This document shows positions 1 to 17,178 of a stretch of 64,000 nt of DNA, one piece after another. Under the pieces are notes generated by a model. The model ran no database searches. It was given only the letters and a program-made list of their open reading frames with translations, and had not been told where the DNA came from. This stretch comes from Spirodela intermedia (lineage: Eukaryota > Streptophyta > Magnoliopsida > Alismatales > Araceae), in NCBI GenBank assembly GCA_902729315.2, contig LR746269.1, positions 191,001 to 255,000 of the forward strand, given 5' to 3'. Each line of letters starts with the position of its first letter. The stretch's first letter is position 1. A program made the translations under genes and the position numbers.

Positions 1-89
1 CTCTTAAAAGAGTATATGTATGGTGTTTATCGTTTTCCTGTGACTTAATTCTCGAATTTCTCATTGTCCTGGTTGTTCCTTTGTGGTAG

Positions 90-3000
90 AGAATAGCTCA
101 GCTACAGCAGCAGCAGCAAAGACAGAGCAGCAGCCAGCAACAGCAGCTTCATCATCCCGTAGTTTCAAGTCAATCACAAAATTCCAATCACGTTCTTCAC
201 CAGCAAGATAAAATGGGTACAGCGAACGTAACAGTTGATGGTAGCTTGTCTAACTCTTTCCGTGGAAATGATCAGGTTCATAGTTTCCTCTGGATTTGGA
301 TATCTATGCGTAGCTTACCGTATTAATATCATATACTATCATTCCTAAACTTTGTTGAACTCCAGTTGCTGTTTTGTTGTGAATCGATGCTTTCTTGTTG
401 ATCTCATAAGAGTTAAGTTAGAAAAATGTCCTATAATATTCCTTTGGTTCATTTTAAAATGTTAGTAGCTATATAGTTCCTTGGATCAGATGTGTTAATT
501 TGTATCAGACATCCAGGCTTCGAAGAATCAGGGTGGCCGTAAAAGGAAACAACCTGTATCATCTTCTGGACCAGCTACCAGTTCAAGAACAGGAAATACT
601 GCAGGACCCTCCCCAAGCTCTGCACTGTCAACGCCTTCAACGCACACCCACACCCCTGGAGATGTGATATCAATGTCATCATTACAACATAGCGGTGGTT
701 CATCTAAGCCTCTCATCATGTTTGGTTCCGAAGGAGCTGGTACTCTTACATCGCCAAATCAAGTGGTGGGTTGAACCTGCTTGTATGGGTTTGTTTGACT
801 TGCACTGGAAGAATGGCTCTGTGTATGAATTCAGGGAAATAATTACGTGCGCAATCTCTAACTAGGGGTTAATTTTTACCAGTGGGATGATAAAGGTGAA
901 TTACTTGTGGAGGATGGATCTCTGGATGATAATGTTGAATCTTTTTTATCACATGATGATGCTGATCCCAGGGATACAGTTGGACATGGGGCAGATGTGA
1001 ACAAAGGTTTGTGACTTTCTGCTCTTTCGTTCAAATTTCCTGTCATGTTTAAGTCAAAAGGAGCTTAGCGTTTATGATGAACTTTAATGTGCTCCTGGCC
1101 TTGGTAATGGTAGGATTTACCTTCAATGAAGTGGGAGTAATCCGTGCAAGTTCCAGTAAAGTTGTCTGTTGTCACTTCTCTTCTGACGGTACACTGCTTG
1201 CTACTGGTGGCCATGACAAAAAGGTGATGAGAAATAAAATTCATATTATTCTTCTTTTTTAAGTCTTATGATGCACATGCTGTATTATCTGAGATCGTCT
1301 AGTGCTGGTAGGACGAGCTGTAGGGTTGCAGTTGTGCCTTGAGTGGGGGTTTAACGTGATGATTTTCCTATTCAGGCTGTGCTATGGCATACGGATACAT
1401 TGAAGTCCAAGACTCAACTAGAAGAACATATCTTGCTGGTTACTGATGTCCGTTTCAGCCCCGGCATGCCACGCCTGGCTACGTCATCTTTTGACAAAAC
1501 AGTGAGAGTGTGGGATGCTGATAATGTTCGTAATCTGATCTTATTTTTTAATACTATGTTCAATGCCTGTGATAGTTCAAAGAAACTGTGTTTGAATTTT
1601 CATAGGAATGACTGTGCACACTATAGTTACAAGAATAATTTAAGATTTTTATTTCCATCCGGAATATTTGCTTAATTCATGCTTCAAAATTGCCCTATCT
1701 ATACAGAATCTGTAATTAATCTTTCGTTCGAACCTCACGTTTTTTGCTTCTTAATGTAAATCTATCATATTAGAAATTATCCTTGGTCATGCCATGGCCG
1801 TCACTTTCATTGTTGAAGGCACCTGATGAGCCCTTGGCCGTGGATTTTTACCAGCCCATTGTTTTCAGCGGGGGGGAATCCGTAATCTTGCGGCGATATG
1901 GGGCTGTTCTTGCTCGCTTCTTTAAATTCAGTTTTCTTCTCCTTTCTTTTGGTGCGGGGAGGCATTTGGGTGGCGAGAGTCTTGACTCTGTCAATGCACG
2001 TTGGATCATTCAATGTTTGGTAATTCAGGGGTGCTCCACTCATTTGGGTCTTATACGGTAAATAGTCAAGCTTTGCCGCCCTTAACTGTAATTATTTGCC
2101 ACCCACCTGACTCATGGTCAGGAAACTTTCAGATGCTGCTTTTTCTGCTTGCCTGTTGCTGGCTTTTGCTTGCTGTAGATATGATGACACGTTTGTTGTA
2201 CTCCAATCTTTTTTCGCAGTGATGCAGCCGCTCATTTTGGGTTATCATTTTGGTTTTAATCGTGCATGCAGACTGGATATTCCCTTCGTACCTTCACTGG
2301 TCATTCAGCATCTGTCATGTCTCTCGACTTCCACCCAAATAAAGAGGATCTAATATGCTCATGCGATGGGGACAATGAGATAAGATACTGGAGCATCAAG
2401 CATGGTAGCTGTGCAAGAGTCTTCAAGGTATCCATTTTCACGGCTATGTAGCCTTGTTACAGTATAGTCGAGAACAGGCTGACTTCCTTCTGGTAGTCTG
2501 TCATGAACGTTTCATAGGCCTCAAGCCTCGTGCAGCTTGTTTTTTTTTTTTTTTTTGGCCATCCACCAAAGACCATTTGAAACATAGTCAAGAGTTTCAT
2601 AGCGTGGTGCAGGATCTTGCCTGTGTTTGTTTGACCATTTTGATCGCAGGGAGTCGGCCTCCTGGCTTGTTTAGAGTGGCATCTCACTCGGATTTCTACT
2701 TTCATATGGCGCAGGGTGGAACCTCCCAAGTCAGGTTTCAGCCACGCCTCGGAAGGTATCTCGCAGCTGCTGCTGAGAATGTTGTTTCCGTCCTGGACGT
2801 CGAGACGCAGGCTTGCTGTCATTCGCTAAAGGTCGGTTCTTTCTTGGCTCAAATGACAGACAGTGAGAGGGTTCACAAGTGGAAGGGGATAACAGGAAGA
2901 AGGGAAAGAAGAGAAAAGGAAAATTACGAGAAAAAACATGAATGAGACGAGACGGCTGAGGAAAGGACTGGTGAGAGAGAGAGAGAGGACAGAACGGGGA

Positions 3001-3727
3001 TAAACTGGAGATTTAAATTGAAAAAAGCAAGAAACCAGTGAAGGTAGCGGAAAGTGGGAGGCTCTTCTGTTCTATGTTCTTCAGTTCGACTGACTTGACG
3101 CATTCCCTGATATTTTCACAACGCCGTTTTATTCTGCAATCGGACTTGTGTTTGCAGGGGCACATGAAACCTGTTCACTCTGTTTGCTGGAGCCATTCGG
3201 GCGATTTTCTGGCGTCAGTCAGTGAGGATTTAGTCAGGATCTGGACGGTCGGAGCCGGCAGCAAGGGCACCAGCGTCCATGAGCTCAATTGCAGCGGGAA
3301 CATGTTCCATTCCTGCGCCTTCCATCCGACGTACCCATCTCTGCTGGTCATCGGCTGTTATCAGGCAAGTTGATCTTCACCCAGCTCTCCTTCCCTCTCT
3401 GCTTCCGCAGTCACTCGCTTTCAGTCTTCGGCGAACATCTGCAGCCCGGCGCTTTTGCTCGTTTCAAGCTGATTCTCTCTCTCGTGGGTTCTTGAATTTT
3501 TTTCCTTTTCTTCTTTGGGATTTCGCATTTGCTTGAGGATATATGATTCTTTTGCTCTGTCTGGCATTGCTTGCCCCGCGCAGTCGTTGGAGCTTTGGAA
3601 CGTGGCGGAGAACAAGACCATGACGCTCTCGGCACACGAGGGTCTGATCGCGTCCCTGGCCGCGTCGAGCGCCAACGGGCTGGTCGCCTCGGCGAGCCAC
3701 GACAAGCTGGTCAAGCTCTGGAACTAG
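90..3727 (+). CDS. LUG: LEUNIG-type Groucho/TLE-like transcriptional co-repressor, 3' part (partial)
   Basis: The exons are 90-275, 517-765, 883-1006, 1114-1223, 1376-1525, 2272-2427, 2715-2831, 3158-3364 and 3584-3727. They join in one frame to 480 residues ending at TAG 3725-3727. The N-terminal LUFS domain lies off the window. What is visible is a Gln-rich segment, a basic RKRKQP patch, a Ser/Thr/Pro-rich linker with [12 protein letters not shown], and a C-terminal array of WD40 repeats ([33 protein letters not shown]) that forms a beta-propeller. LEUNIG proteins work in the nucleus with SEUSS adaptors to repress floral homeotic and other genes. The DKLVKLWN ending fits LEUNIG better than LEUNIG_HOMOLOG, from memory of both. 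The intron after 3364 begins with GC instead of GT. The linker before [13 protein letters not shown] is short compared with the copy I remember. The gene is convergent with katanin, about 230 bp away. Confidence 0.93.
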
Positions 3728-3954
3728 CTTGTACCACCCTTCGTTGTATTGTACATACACATGTATAGCGGTGAGCATCCCTGCCTGCCCACCCCGGAAA
3801 CCAACGACGCAGGTCCTTTGTGAATCCCGTCTTCTTCTTCTACTTTTACTTCTCTGCGGGTTGGCCGATACCCGTAGTCCATGAGAGGGAGAGAGAGAGT
3901 ACAAAACCTTGCAAGTCGCACAAGACGCAGAGCTTGAAGAGGTCTGAAGGGGTT

Positions 3955-8134
<4,180 letters not shown>

Positions 8135-9314
8135 CGTCCTGCCCACCGGCGGATCTCCTGCCCCAGGACTACGCAGAACCTAGAGTCTACTTACCCCCAG
8201 CCTGGGTAGCAGACCAGCCGAGCGGATGCGAGAAATCCAGAAACAGGTATCCTCTACTCTAGGGTTCTCGCTCTAGTGCTCCCGCAGACTCGTTTCTCTC
8301 ACCTCAGCAGATCCCCTTCCTTGATAGGATGTCCACGAAGACTGATCAAGCAAGCACTACCACCGATCAGCGAGAGGAACAGCCCATCCGCTGCGCGCAT
8401 TGCAACCACCGGGAACGCCAACGGCGACGGCGACGTTTGAACGAGCGGGATGAAAGGAAGAGGGAGGAAGACGACGACCCCCCCGATTAACCAGAGCTCC
8501 AGAGGGCGTAGAATCCACGTATCTACAGTTTGCCCCTCCAAAGATAAATAATTTACATGTACATCCTCTATATTTACGAAAATTATAGAAAATCTCTGAA
8601 AATAAATAAAAGGTGCTTATTCTAAGAAGAATTCGATGTTTCTACTAAAAAGGGTAGCAACAATAAGCAATTCGCAACAGAAGAAAGGGTATAAAACCCA
8701 TCAATTTTATAACCAAAATACTCCAATTTGGGCAGATTACCGCTGAAAGTTATTAATTTCCCTTGACCCTTATTTAATTTCCTCATTAATTGGATACTTA
8801 CCCATCGAATCTGACCGTGGGCGGGTAAGCATGGTTTCTCATGACTCTTGTGGCAGCGAAAACTAGGCGAATGCTGTCTGTTTGTTGGTCAGCGCAAGCT
8901 AATGTATTTAACGAGGAACAACATAAATATTCATATATGTATATCCGCCGTTGACTAATGTTCTCTTGCTTGATTTTGAAACCCAAGAGTAAGAAAAATT
9001 AGTCTTCGCCCGCCTGGAGCTCGTGAGACTGACAACAGTCATCATCACCAGCTGACCGATTAGAATAGAAAGTCAGAAATCTACCGTAACCAGGTTGACA
9101 AAATCTGCCCAGGAACAGTGCAGGTTTTGACAAGGCGATCTAAGATTTCAATGATCATCAGCTCTCCTGCCGCAGGGGGAAAGAAAAAGTCAACTCCATC
9201 TTGATCATAGCAAGGAAACCTTAAAACATCGTCGTGAGAGATTAATGACAAATGGAGAGAACCCCCGCCCCTTTCTCTCTCTTCCCCCTCTCCCAGTCCC
9301 CAAACATCACATCT
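8135..9314. other. Spacer between katanin and the MUSTANG-like gene (leader/promoter and 3' flank)
   Basis: Both flanking genes are on the minus strand, so this 1.2 kb should hold the katanin promoter and leader and the 3' UTR of the transposase-derived gene. The first 400 bp next to katanin are GC-rich, and the rest is AT-rich. An 80-codon minus-strand reading frame (8541-8299) with a hydrophobic stretch lies in the presumed leader. I cannot match it to a family and treat it as chance or an upstream ORF. I see no convincing TATA box, tRNA or transposon ends. Confidence 0.5.
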
Positions 9315-12300
9315 TTACAGAAGCGCCTTGCAGGTGGCCTTGTTGTGCCCAGAGCCCTTGCACCTGCTGCAGTGGTGGCCTCGCCCACCCTGCGACCGGT
9401 CCCGGGCCTGCTTCAGCACTCCCCGCGGGCGGCGGCTGCGAGGGGTGGGGATGTTGGCGCCAAAGCTGGAGCTGATCTTCTCAACATCGGGGATCGGATA
9501 GACAGACTCTGAATAGGCGACCCGGTAGCTCTCGACCCTGAAGTACTGGGAGCAGTAGTCGTAGATGGATCGGCCGAGGTGGTTGATGACGGCGATGGCG
9601 TGGACGCAAGGCAGGCCGCTGACCTGCCACCGGCCGCAAGTGCACTCCCAAGTCCCAGTGTTGATGACATTGATGGTGCTCCCACGGACCTCGAAGACGT
9701 TCTCGGAGGAGCGGAGCACGCCGAGCTTGCCTGCCCTGGCCTTCTCCTTGTGCAGCCTCAGCTCCATGGAGGGGGTGAGGGCGTCCTCCCACTTAGCGGA
9801 GGACTGGCGGCGGGTGTCGATGGCCTCTGTTATCTTGCAGCGCATGGCGTCGATCATCAGAACCACCGACATCTCCCGGTCCACAGGGATCCACGTGCTG
9901 AACGACTCCACGGCGTCCGACGAGCAATGGTCGTACCTCGAGCCCTTGAAGAGGGCGCTCGACCAGTGCTCGGGCTTGCTGGCCATGATCCAGGCCGCAG
10001 CCTCCTCTGAGATGTTCTTCACGCACTCCACCCGGGAATAAAACTCCTCGGCATGGTACGTCTGGGCGGCGCGCTCGAGCTCCTCAACCATGGCATCCTT
10101 CACCCCCTGAGACCAGGGCCCCTTGTTCAGCTCCGCCTTGAAGTCCTCCACCAGGTGAAGAAGGCAAAAGCTGTGGAAGCTGTCCTCGAAGACTTTGGGC
10201 ACAGCCACGTCCAACCCATTCTCCCTGTCCGAAATGAATGTTATCGTCCGGGAAGTCCCAATTGCGAACTTCAGCTGCTCCAGGAACCAGACCCAGCTCT
10301 CCGGTATCTCAGCCTCAACGGCAGCAAAGGCGATGGGGAAGATGCCGTCATCTCCATCGACTGAAGCAGCCGCCAACAGCTTCAAGTGGGTGTTCTCTTT
10401 CAAGGGTATCCGATCCAGGAAGACCAGAGGACGACACCCGTACTCAAATCCGTGAAGAGAGGCGTGGAAGGACACAAAAATGCGGAACTTTAGGTCGGCT
10501 GATGTCGCCAGCGTTACGACACTCCCAGGGTTGCTCTCCAAGATCTTCTCGCAAAAAATGGGCAGCTGATTGTAAGCCTCCTCGTGGAGATTGAGAAGCT
10601 CCTTCTGAGCATCAGTCTTCCCTCGCCACACTTGATAGTACTTGAGATTAATTCCATACTCCTCAGAAACATCCTTCAAAATCTCCTTGGTCTTGTACAA
10701 CGGGCTATCACGTAGCTTATCCTTTATGATGTCCACCAGCCATTTCTTTGTGGCTTTGGGTTGCACGTCACCGCCACCGCCGCACCCACATGTGTGTTCA
10801 TTGTTCAGTATCTTGATTACAATCTTCTGCTTATATGACGACTTTGATGCATGCAGTCGCCAAGGACAGTTTTCCACAATGCACTTGACAGTCACACGGG
10901 TAAGCTCGCTCTTGACAAATTTGTAGGCAAAGCCTTTCCTCATTGCGTACTGGAATAATTTGGCTCGTAGATCCTTCACATTATCAAATTCTTGACCAAC
11001 CCCTGTAATGATACTCTCTGGAGATATAGATGAGCCGGGAAGGATGATACTATCAGCAGCTGCTGTAGCCATGTCTGAAAAATCCACGACATCCCCAGGT
11101 TCCCTGCCAGAACAACCTTTGTTTCAGCTTGGAAGAACATTGCAATCAACCGTTAGTAAACAGGAGGATCATAGCTGCATTTACTCAGACATGGATTGTA
11201 AATTAACCAGTGATGAAAAGATGAAAATAAAAATAGCGTGGAAATGCTCAATATCCGAAAGTAGTCTTCTTATCTCCACGGCTTCCAACAATTGAGTAGA
11301 AACAAAGAAAATATGACAAAAGACCGAAGAAACCACAGTATTCTTGAGTACAAGCAAGGCAAAAAAAGATGGGCCAATACTTTTTAGTATTGGCAATGCC
11401 AGTGACTTAGTATTTCAGGTCAATAAAATGGAAAAAAAATACACACTTTGAAAAATATTGCAGAACAATCTCGCCAACCAATCAAAAAGGTTACAGACAG
11501 GGGAGTCTCCTATGCTCGTTAATATGAGAGATATTTCACAAGGAACACCAAATGCTCCATTGATTAGAATATATGTTAAAACTACTACACACTGTAATGA
11601 GCCTTATATACTGTCTGTCTCATAAGATGCATTCTCTAGGCGCACCACATTAATACCAGTTATTTTTTTGCTTTACGATTCTACCCGATTGCCATACATT
11701 GTACATCCAAATGACGGGCTTGAAACATTTTGGTTTCGTATGACATATGCACGTCTCAAAGAGCTGGTTTACGCAGAAAACCCCCAGGAAGACAGCATTC
11801 TAGGCGGAGTGGGTCTATTCTCCTCCTTTTTACCAATAAAAAAAAGTGCTCTAGAGCCATAAATAAAGTGTCTACGTTAAAAGTATAGCTTGAGAAGTTG
11901 TGAGCAGATCATTCATGATACCTTCTGAGAAAATATGGCACTCTTTTAGAATTACCTTCAAATACATTTGATTAAAAAAAAATCGATTTGCTTGAAAATA
12001 CGCGCTCATTTCTTTTCTTTAATTTAGTCGGAGTTAACAACAGAGACAACATCTGATAATACATCTGTCTATTTCCTCAATTATTCTTTTGGGCACTCAG
12101 CGCTTCGACTGCCTATTTTTTTCGGCTGACACCAAAAACATCTGCTTGTCTCAATGCCTTTTCGTTGAGAATTCTACAATACCATTCTGTATGCTAAAAC
12201 GGGAAGATAAATCTGACCTGGTGCCAACATTCTCTATAGCAACAACTTTCCCTTGTCCATCATCATCTGTATGCATCAAAGAGGGAAAGCTAGGGGTACC

Positions 12301-13011
12301 TCTAATCATCCTGCAGAAAAAATAACTAGTGAGACTCTGTGGAATTCTGAATAATTCATAACTTAAAAAAAGATATATAGAAACAAGTTTGAACCTATAA
12401 CTATCCATGTCAACAGAAACACGTTTCCGACGTCTGGCATTGCGACCAGGGGCATTTGTTGAGGTACCTGAAGCAATTAAATGGCTGCCACTTGTCCTGT
12501 ATGGAAAAACTCCCCTTTTAGCTTCACAAATATGTTTTCAGTCAATAAAAATCTTAATGAACAAAGATAGGTAACGTGGATTTTCTCATATCAATCTAGG
12601 TCCATAAAAAACCCAGACAAGCAGTGTTTAAAATCTGGCAGTTTGAGTACACGATACTACTGATGTGTTGATTACAGGCTACGGTACATTATACCTGCTG
12701 TTAGCCTTATCCAGGATATAAACGTCTACAGTTGTGGAGCTTCCATGGAAATCGATCATACGCTGCAGATCTCTGTCACTGGATATGGTGATAAGGGTTT
12801 GTCTGTTGTTTGGGAGAAAGTACTTGATGGACATTGTACTCATATCGATGTCAAACAAGCTTGTTATTTCTGACTTGAAATCATCTAAAGTCAAATCAGG
12901 GTTGAGATCGATTGCATGAGCATCACCACCACCATAGGACATAGAGCCATCATTATTTGAGACAAACTTGCCACCAAACTGACAAATGGCCACAATTCCG
13001 ACTTGTACCAT
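9315..13011 (-). CDS. MUG: MUSTANG-type domesticated Mutator transposase with N-terminal PB1 domain
   Basis: The coding exons are 13011-12695, 12496-12395, 12310-12218 and 11103-9315, giving 766 residues in one frame. Residues about 1-105 are a PB1 domain (IKYFLPNNRQTLITISSDRD, then DLQRMIDF). A MuDR-type DNA-binding domain with the CxxNCPW context follows. The MULE transposase core has aspartates in VFLDRIPL and FISDRENGL, then CLLHLVEDF and AVESFS. It is followed by a SWIM zinc finger (CTCGRW...CVHAIAVI) and a C-terminal zinc knuckle (CSRCKGSGHNKATC). In Arabidopsis the MUG family descends from Mutator transposases kept as host genes, and its B clade carries PB1. I saw no terminal inverted repeats or target duplications around it. 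The introns and open frame argue for a functional host gene. It probably acts as a DNA-binding regulator in the nucleus. A noncoding leader exon lies upstream. Confidence 0.9.
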
Positions 13012-14303
13012 GGTTCTTCAGCAACTACCTGCCCTTGAAAAGTAAAATCATATCAAATCATATAGAAAATAAACGTTAAGGCACTGTTATTACCGGTTTA
13101 CAAAAGAATAAAGTTCTTCCCAAGGATAAATAGAGACTATTTCAGCTCTTCCTTTATGAGTAGCTTGATATGTACATTGTATACAGATGGATCGGGTCAT
13201 AGGAGTTTTACCAGAATCCTCTGCAATACCACATTCGTTTGCAATCCGAAGGTACTAAAATTGGAACAAGAGACACCAGATGATGGCGTTCTCAATCCCC
13301 TCCACGGATACTATAGACTTTGTGACCTTGCCTGACTCCTTGTCTTTCATGCCGAACTACATTGGGAAATTTCTACCTATTTTGTGTGTAACTAGGCTAA
13401 CTCCCTCCCTCCCTCCTTACCTACATCTTCTTTCCCTATTTCATCCTCTCGGGCATTTTCAAAGGAAGAAGGAGAGAACAGGATAGCTATGCCATTCGCA
13501 CCATAATCGACATTCCCAAGAAAAAAAAAAAATCCTCCGTCGAGTACCTTGTACGTTTTACAGTTCAGCAGGCATCATTTAGGGTTATGGTACTTTTTTT
13601 CTTACAGCCCATGAAAACCTAATGTTGCGTGAAGTTTCGGATTTGAAGCCGTGCTTGCTGCCTACGTATCCGTACTCTTCCTCATTCATTCTCATATCTC
13701 CACCCTAATAAATTGCAAAAACGATATTATGCGGGGCCATTGCGAACTTCACGTCGATCTATGCATCATGAAATAATGACAACATTACGCGGTAATGAAT
13801 TTACAACTAACACGACCACACTTCTCCAAAGAAGACGCATTGATGCGTAGACGAAGACAGTGGTCACGTACGGAAGGCGAATAAAAGCATTGTACCTGAT
13901 ACAGGTTGCTGCGGGAGTCTCCGGTGTGGATGGGGGCACCGCCGCGAGAGGGAGTGACGAAACCCGGACAGCGACAGGAGCGGGAGCCCCGGCCCGGGTA
14001 GAGCGCTGCCGGCGGGAGGGAGTGGCGCAACCCAGCCGGCAGCAGCGAAAGCGGGAGGGAAGGAGCGGTCTATAGCCGAGGGGTGGGGAGCGAGCGCTGG
14101 GAGGGGGCCGGAAGAAGGGAGGACGCCCGAAGAGGAGGGCGGCGCCGCCGGATCGGGGAGAGTGAGGGATGGAGGGAAGAGTCGAGCGGAATCTTGCAGT
14201 CGAGGGATTTTGTCGACGCATCGAGGGGCTGACTCGATCCTGCTCTGCTCCCCCTGCGACCAACCCTCACCGCTATGGCTCTTTATTCCGGGCGACTTAA
14301 ATA
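13012..14303 (-). promoter_or_regulatory. Leader exons, leader intron and TATA-like box of the MUSTANG-like gene
   Basis: On the minus strand a TATTTAAG box (14303-14296) sits about 30 bp before a GC-rich stretch that fits a noncoding first exon, roughly 14268-13896. That stretch ends at a good donor, CAG|GTACAA. The matching acceptor GGGCAG|GTAGTT lies at 13029, so the second exon starts at 13028, 17 bp before the ATG. The intron is AT-rich with a T/C tract. Reading frames in the GC-rich exon (for example 14270-14070) are low-complexity and probably untranslated. The start site is inferred from spacing, not shown. Confidence 0.6.
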
Positions 14304-14309
14304 GCGGAG

Positions 14310-15640
14310 AAAATAAACACTACGGAAATTATCGTAAATACGGCAGCGAACTCCCGGAAAATTAATTTTAAAAAAATGATAACTCGATTGTCACGTGATG
14401 GTGGCGTAATTTACAGAAAAGCCCTTGCAGCTCCGAACTCAGGGCTTTTCATTGCAATATAAGCTAGTCGAGGGGCCGCAGTGACAAGTTCCTCGCCATT
14501 TATTTTTTAAAAGTTACTGCACTATTTATGAATAATAAAGTTATTTTTCTTCATGGTTTTATCACAACTAATTGATCTAGATTGGTTTTTTTTCAACTTT
14601 AAATCTTGAGATAATAATATGATTACCTCCTAAATTTTCAATACACTTACCAAGAAATATCAACCTATGTTGTTCTTCAATTATACACACGATATATGAC
14701 CAAATATTCTAGATTGATTTCAACAAAGTAATAGTTCCATATTATTTCAATTAGATCGTGGATTGATTAATCATCTATGAGATCAATAAATTATGGTTAC
14801 GTGTTTCACTAAATTGAAAATTGATTACCCAAATAATTTACGAACTTTGAATTATCCGCCTCACTCGCCTTGTTAGTTTGGATTCATTCGCACAAAATCT
14901 ATTCACTCGTCGTTCAATAAGTGATATGATTTTTCTCTCAAAGTTTTTCCTGATTATGTCGACAACATTATTAATGGATTTAAATTTTATTTACATAATC
15001 AATTATAACTTTAAAACATTGATATTTTTAAAAAATGTAGGTTTATAAATTACAAGGTATACAGCAGGCATCGTTATAAATTATTTGAATATATTAGCTT
15101 TATTGATTTTAAACCTATAATTATTCGTATAATTAATTACTCAAAAACCCATTAAAATATAGACAATTAAGGTAAGCGTAGGTACCTAATATGGCCATAT
15201 TCAAACATCACAATTATCATGCATAGTCACTTGTAATTAGTATATTATCTACTTTGCTATCTTAAATTAACTATTAATTATATTACCCACTATTATTATT
15301 AAAAAGATATGGTTACAACAATTAATATAGTAATTTTGTGTAGTATTATATTTCTCACCATTTTTCGTTTGTGAGAATCGAAGTGATGTTCATATTATTC
15401 AAATCGCATATTTCACGATGGCATGAAATATATAGAGATTGATGGGTTGATATGTAATTTTTTTTTGGTGAAAATGATTTTCGGATCTATGTTGATTCTA
15501 TATCGCTATCAATTGATCATTGGGACACGATGGATTTTATGGACATATCGAGGGGGGTACGTGTACGAAAAGTACGAGAGGTTGATTTAAAAAATAATAA
15601 ATTAGGATTAAAAAATCCCGGTCGACGGTTTATTTAAATA
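14310..15640. other. AT-rich intergenic stretch, no gene seen
   Basis: About 1.3 kb of very AT-rich DNA separates the divergent promoters of the MUSTANG-like gene (-) and the TDRD3-like gene (+). No frame carries a recognisable protein, and I found no tRNA, clear terminal inverted repeats or tandem array. It may include decayed transposon sequence that I cannot classify by eye. Confidence 0.6.
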
Positions 15641-15650
15641 CACAGATAAA

Positions 15651-15658
15651 TATATAAA
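15651..15658 (+). promoter_or_regulatory. TATA box of the TDRD3-like gene
   Basis: TATATAAA directly precedes a GC-rich leader that ends at CAG|GTAAAT (donor at 15744). The spacing predicts transcription from about 15685. A leader intron would run 15744-17137 and end TTTACAG, 41 bp before the ATG at 17179. This leader and its intron are related to the leader at 22.6-24.4 kb. Confidence 0.65.
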
Positions 15659-15689
15659 AGCGTAATGATTAAAAACCGAGTGAAAGGGG

Positions 15690-16800
15690 GGCGGGAAGTG
15701 GCCGGCAGGACGGAGAGCGCGAGCCCGGAGACCGAGGGGGCAGGTAAATTTCTCTTCGTTTCTCACTTCACAACCGTCTGTTGTTTGAGGTTGGCGGATA
15801 TGAATGAGCCCGCGAGGCTCTCCGTTCCTCGAGGTTCGTCTGGTCGCGTATGCCGGCGGAGGTGGTGGGAGAAGAGAGGAAGGAGGCTGATCTGAAGTTG
15901 GATCCTCATGATATCGGGTTGTAGTTTCCGATTATTTCTCTCCCTTTGGTTTTGGGATGGGCGCGAGCGCAGTGAAGAAAGTAGGAGAAACAGGGAAGAT
16001 GCCCGAAGCTGAGCGAAAATGATGGATGCGTCGTCGGCGGCTCAAGTTGGACCGATGCATCTTATCAGTTGCCTTGTTGGAAAGTAATATACTATCTTAT
16101 AGAAATGCCAACAGAATCAATAAATGCAGTGCATAATGACTGAAGAACACTATATTTTGAGGCAGCCCATCCATTAACCACACACATTCGTATGCCTGTT
16201 CTTAACGAAATTTAATTTTTTAGTTGTGTTTCCTCATCAATATATTTGGAATAAACTGAAAATTTCCCCGAAAAGATTACTCTGCTGGGATGTTTGGAGA
16301 TTTTCTTCCCCACAGAGTCACATCTTTTGTTTTCATGCGAGCCATATGTTTTGATGTTGAGGCATCGGGCAGTCAGTGTGGAACTAAAAGCTGCCAGCAG
16401 AAATAAGTCGTGCTTACTACATCAATCTTATAATATGCTGCGACTAACCTGAATTTCGTGGAATTTTTATTTTGGGTCCTCCGTTCAGTTTATCTGTGTC
16501 CTTGTCTATCTCTTTTTTTACTTTTCCTCATTCTTCTTCTTCTTCTTCTTTTCCGTTTCGAACCTGCCTACTGTTGTTTCAATCGTAACTTTTTACTTTG
16601 ATGATTGGCTGGTTGGTTGCTTTCATTTCTCGGTCTTCACTCATGGTTTTGGTTCCTTCCAGAGTTGCTTTAGAGTCCCTATCCTGACTAGGAGTAAGGG
16701 ATGAACGTTCTTATGGATTTCTGTATGGATGTGGTACTGCACACATGGGAGGATCTGCTTTTAGTTTTGGCTTCTTTTGCCATCGTCTGTTATTATCTTT
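15690..16800 (+). repeat. Copy A of a duplicated leader/leader-intron segment
   Basis: This segment matches 22680-24350 in the same orientation and order. Shared anchors are CCCGCGAGG...CTCTCCGTT (15808; 22783), AGATGCCCGAAGCT (15998; 22979), GGAATAAACTGA (16248; 23739), GTGTGGAACT (16377; 23905), a TTC tract (16530; 24047), and a CTTCC-AG-GC(T/C)-ACTTTAGAGTC block near 16660 and 24190. It covers the first exon end and most of the leader intron of the TDRD3-like gene. The extent is approximate because no alignment was run. Confidence 0.75.
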
Positions 16801-17178
16801 ATACTTTTTTTATTTAAATTTTTGCCTTGTTCTATATATATTTCTTTAAGCAAACTTTTTCTTGTTTTTTACTCGAATCCATTCTATTTTATCCGAGCGC
16901 ACATATTTTTTACTATTCAAGTCCACTGGCTGACTTATGCGTGAACTTATTGATGCCGGGCTTTTTATTTTATTTTAATTTTTATGTTTAAACTATGAAT
17001 AAAGATATGGTAATATAAGATATGCATGAACTGAAATCTCTGTATATGATTACCTAGGAACATGATAATTTAATAATATATATTCATAAATCCTTAGTAA
17101 TATCTACTCAATGGTGAAGTTGTTTTTGAATTTACAGCTCTCTGGGGTGGAGAAGGGAGGGTTCAATCGGTAGGCAGA

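Noticed and set aside
8299-8541. 80-codon minus-strand frame with a hydrophobic stretch upstream of katanin
   Set aside because: It lies in the presumed katanin leader, I recognise no family, and composition does not separate it from chance. It is kept only as a possible upstream ORF.
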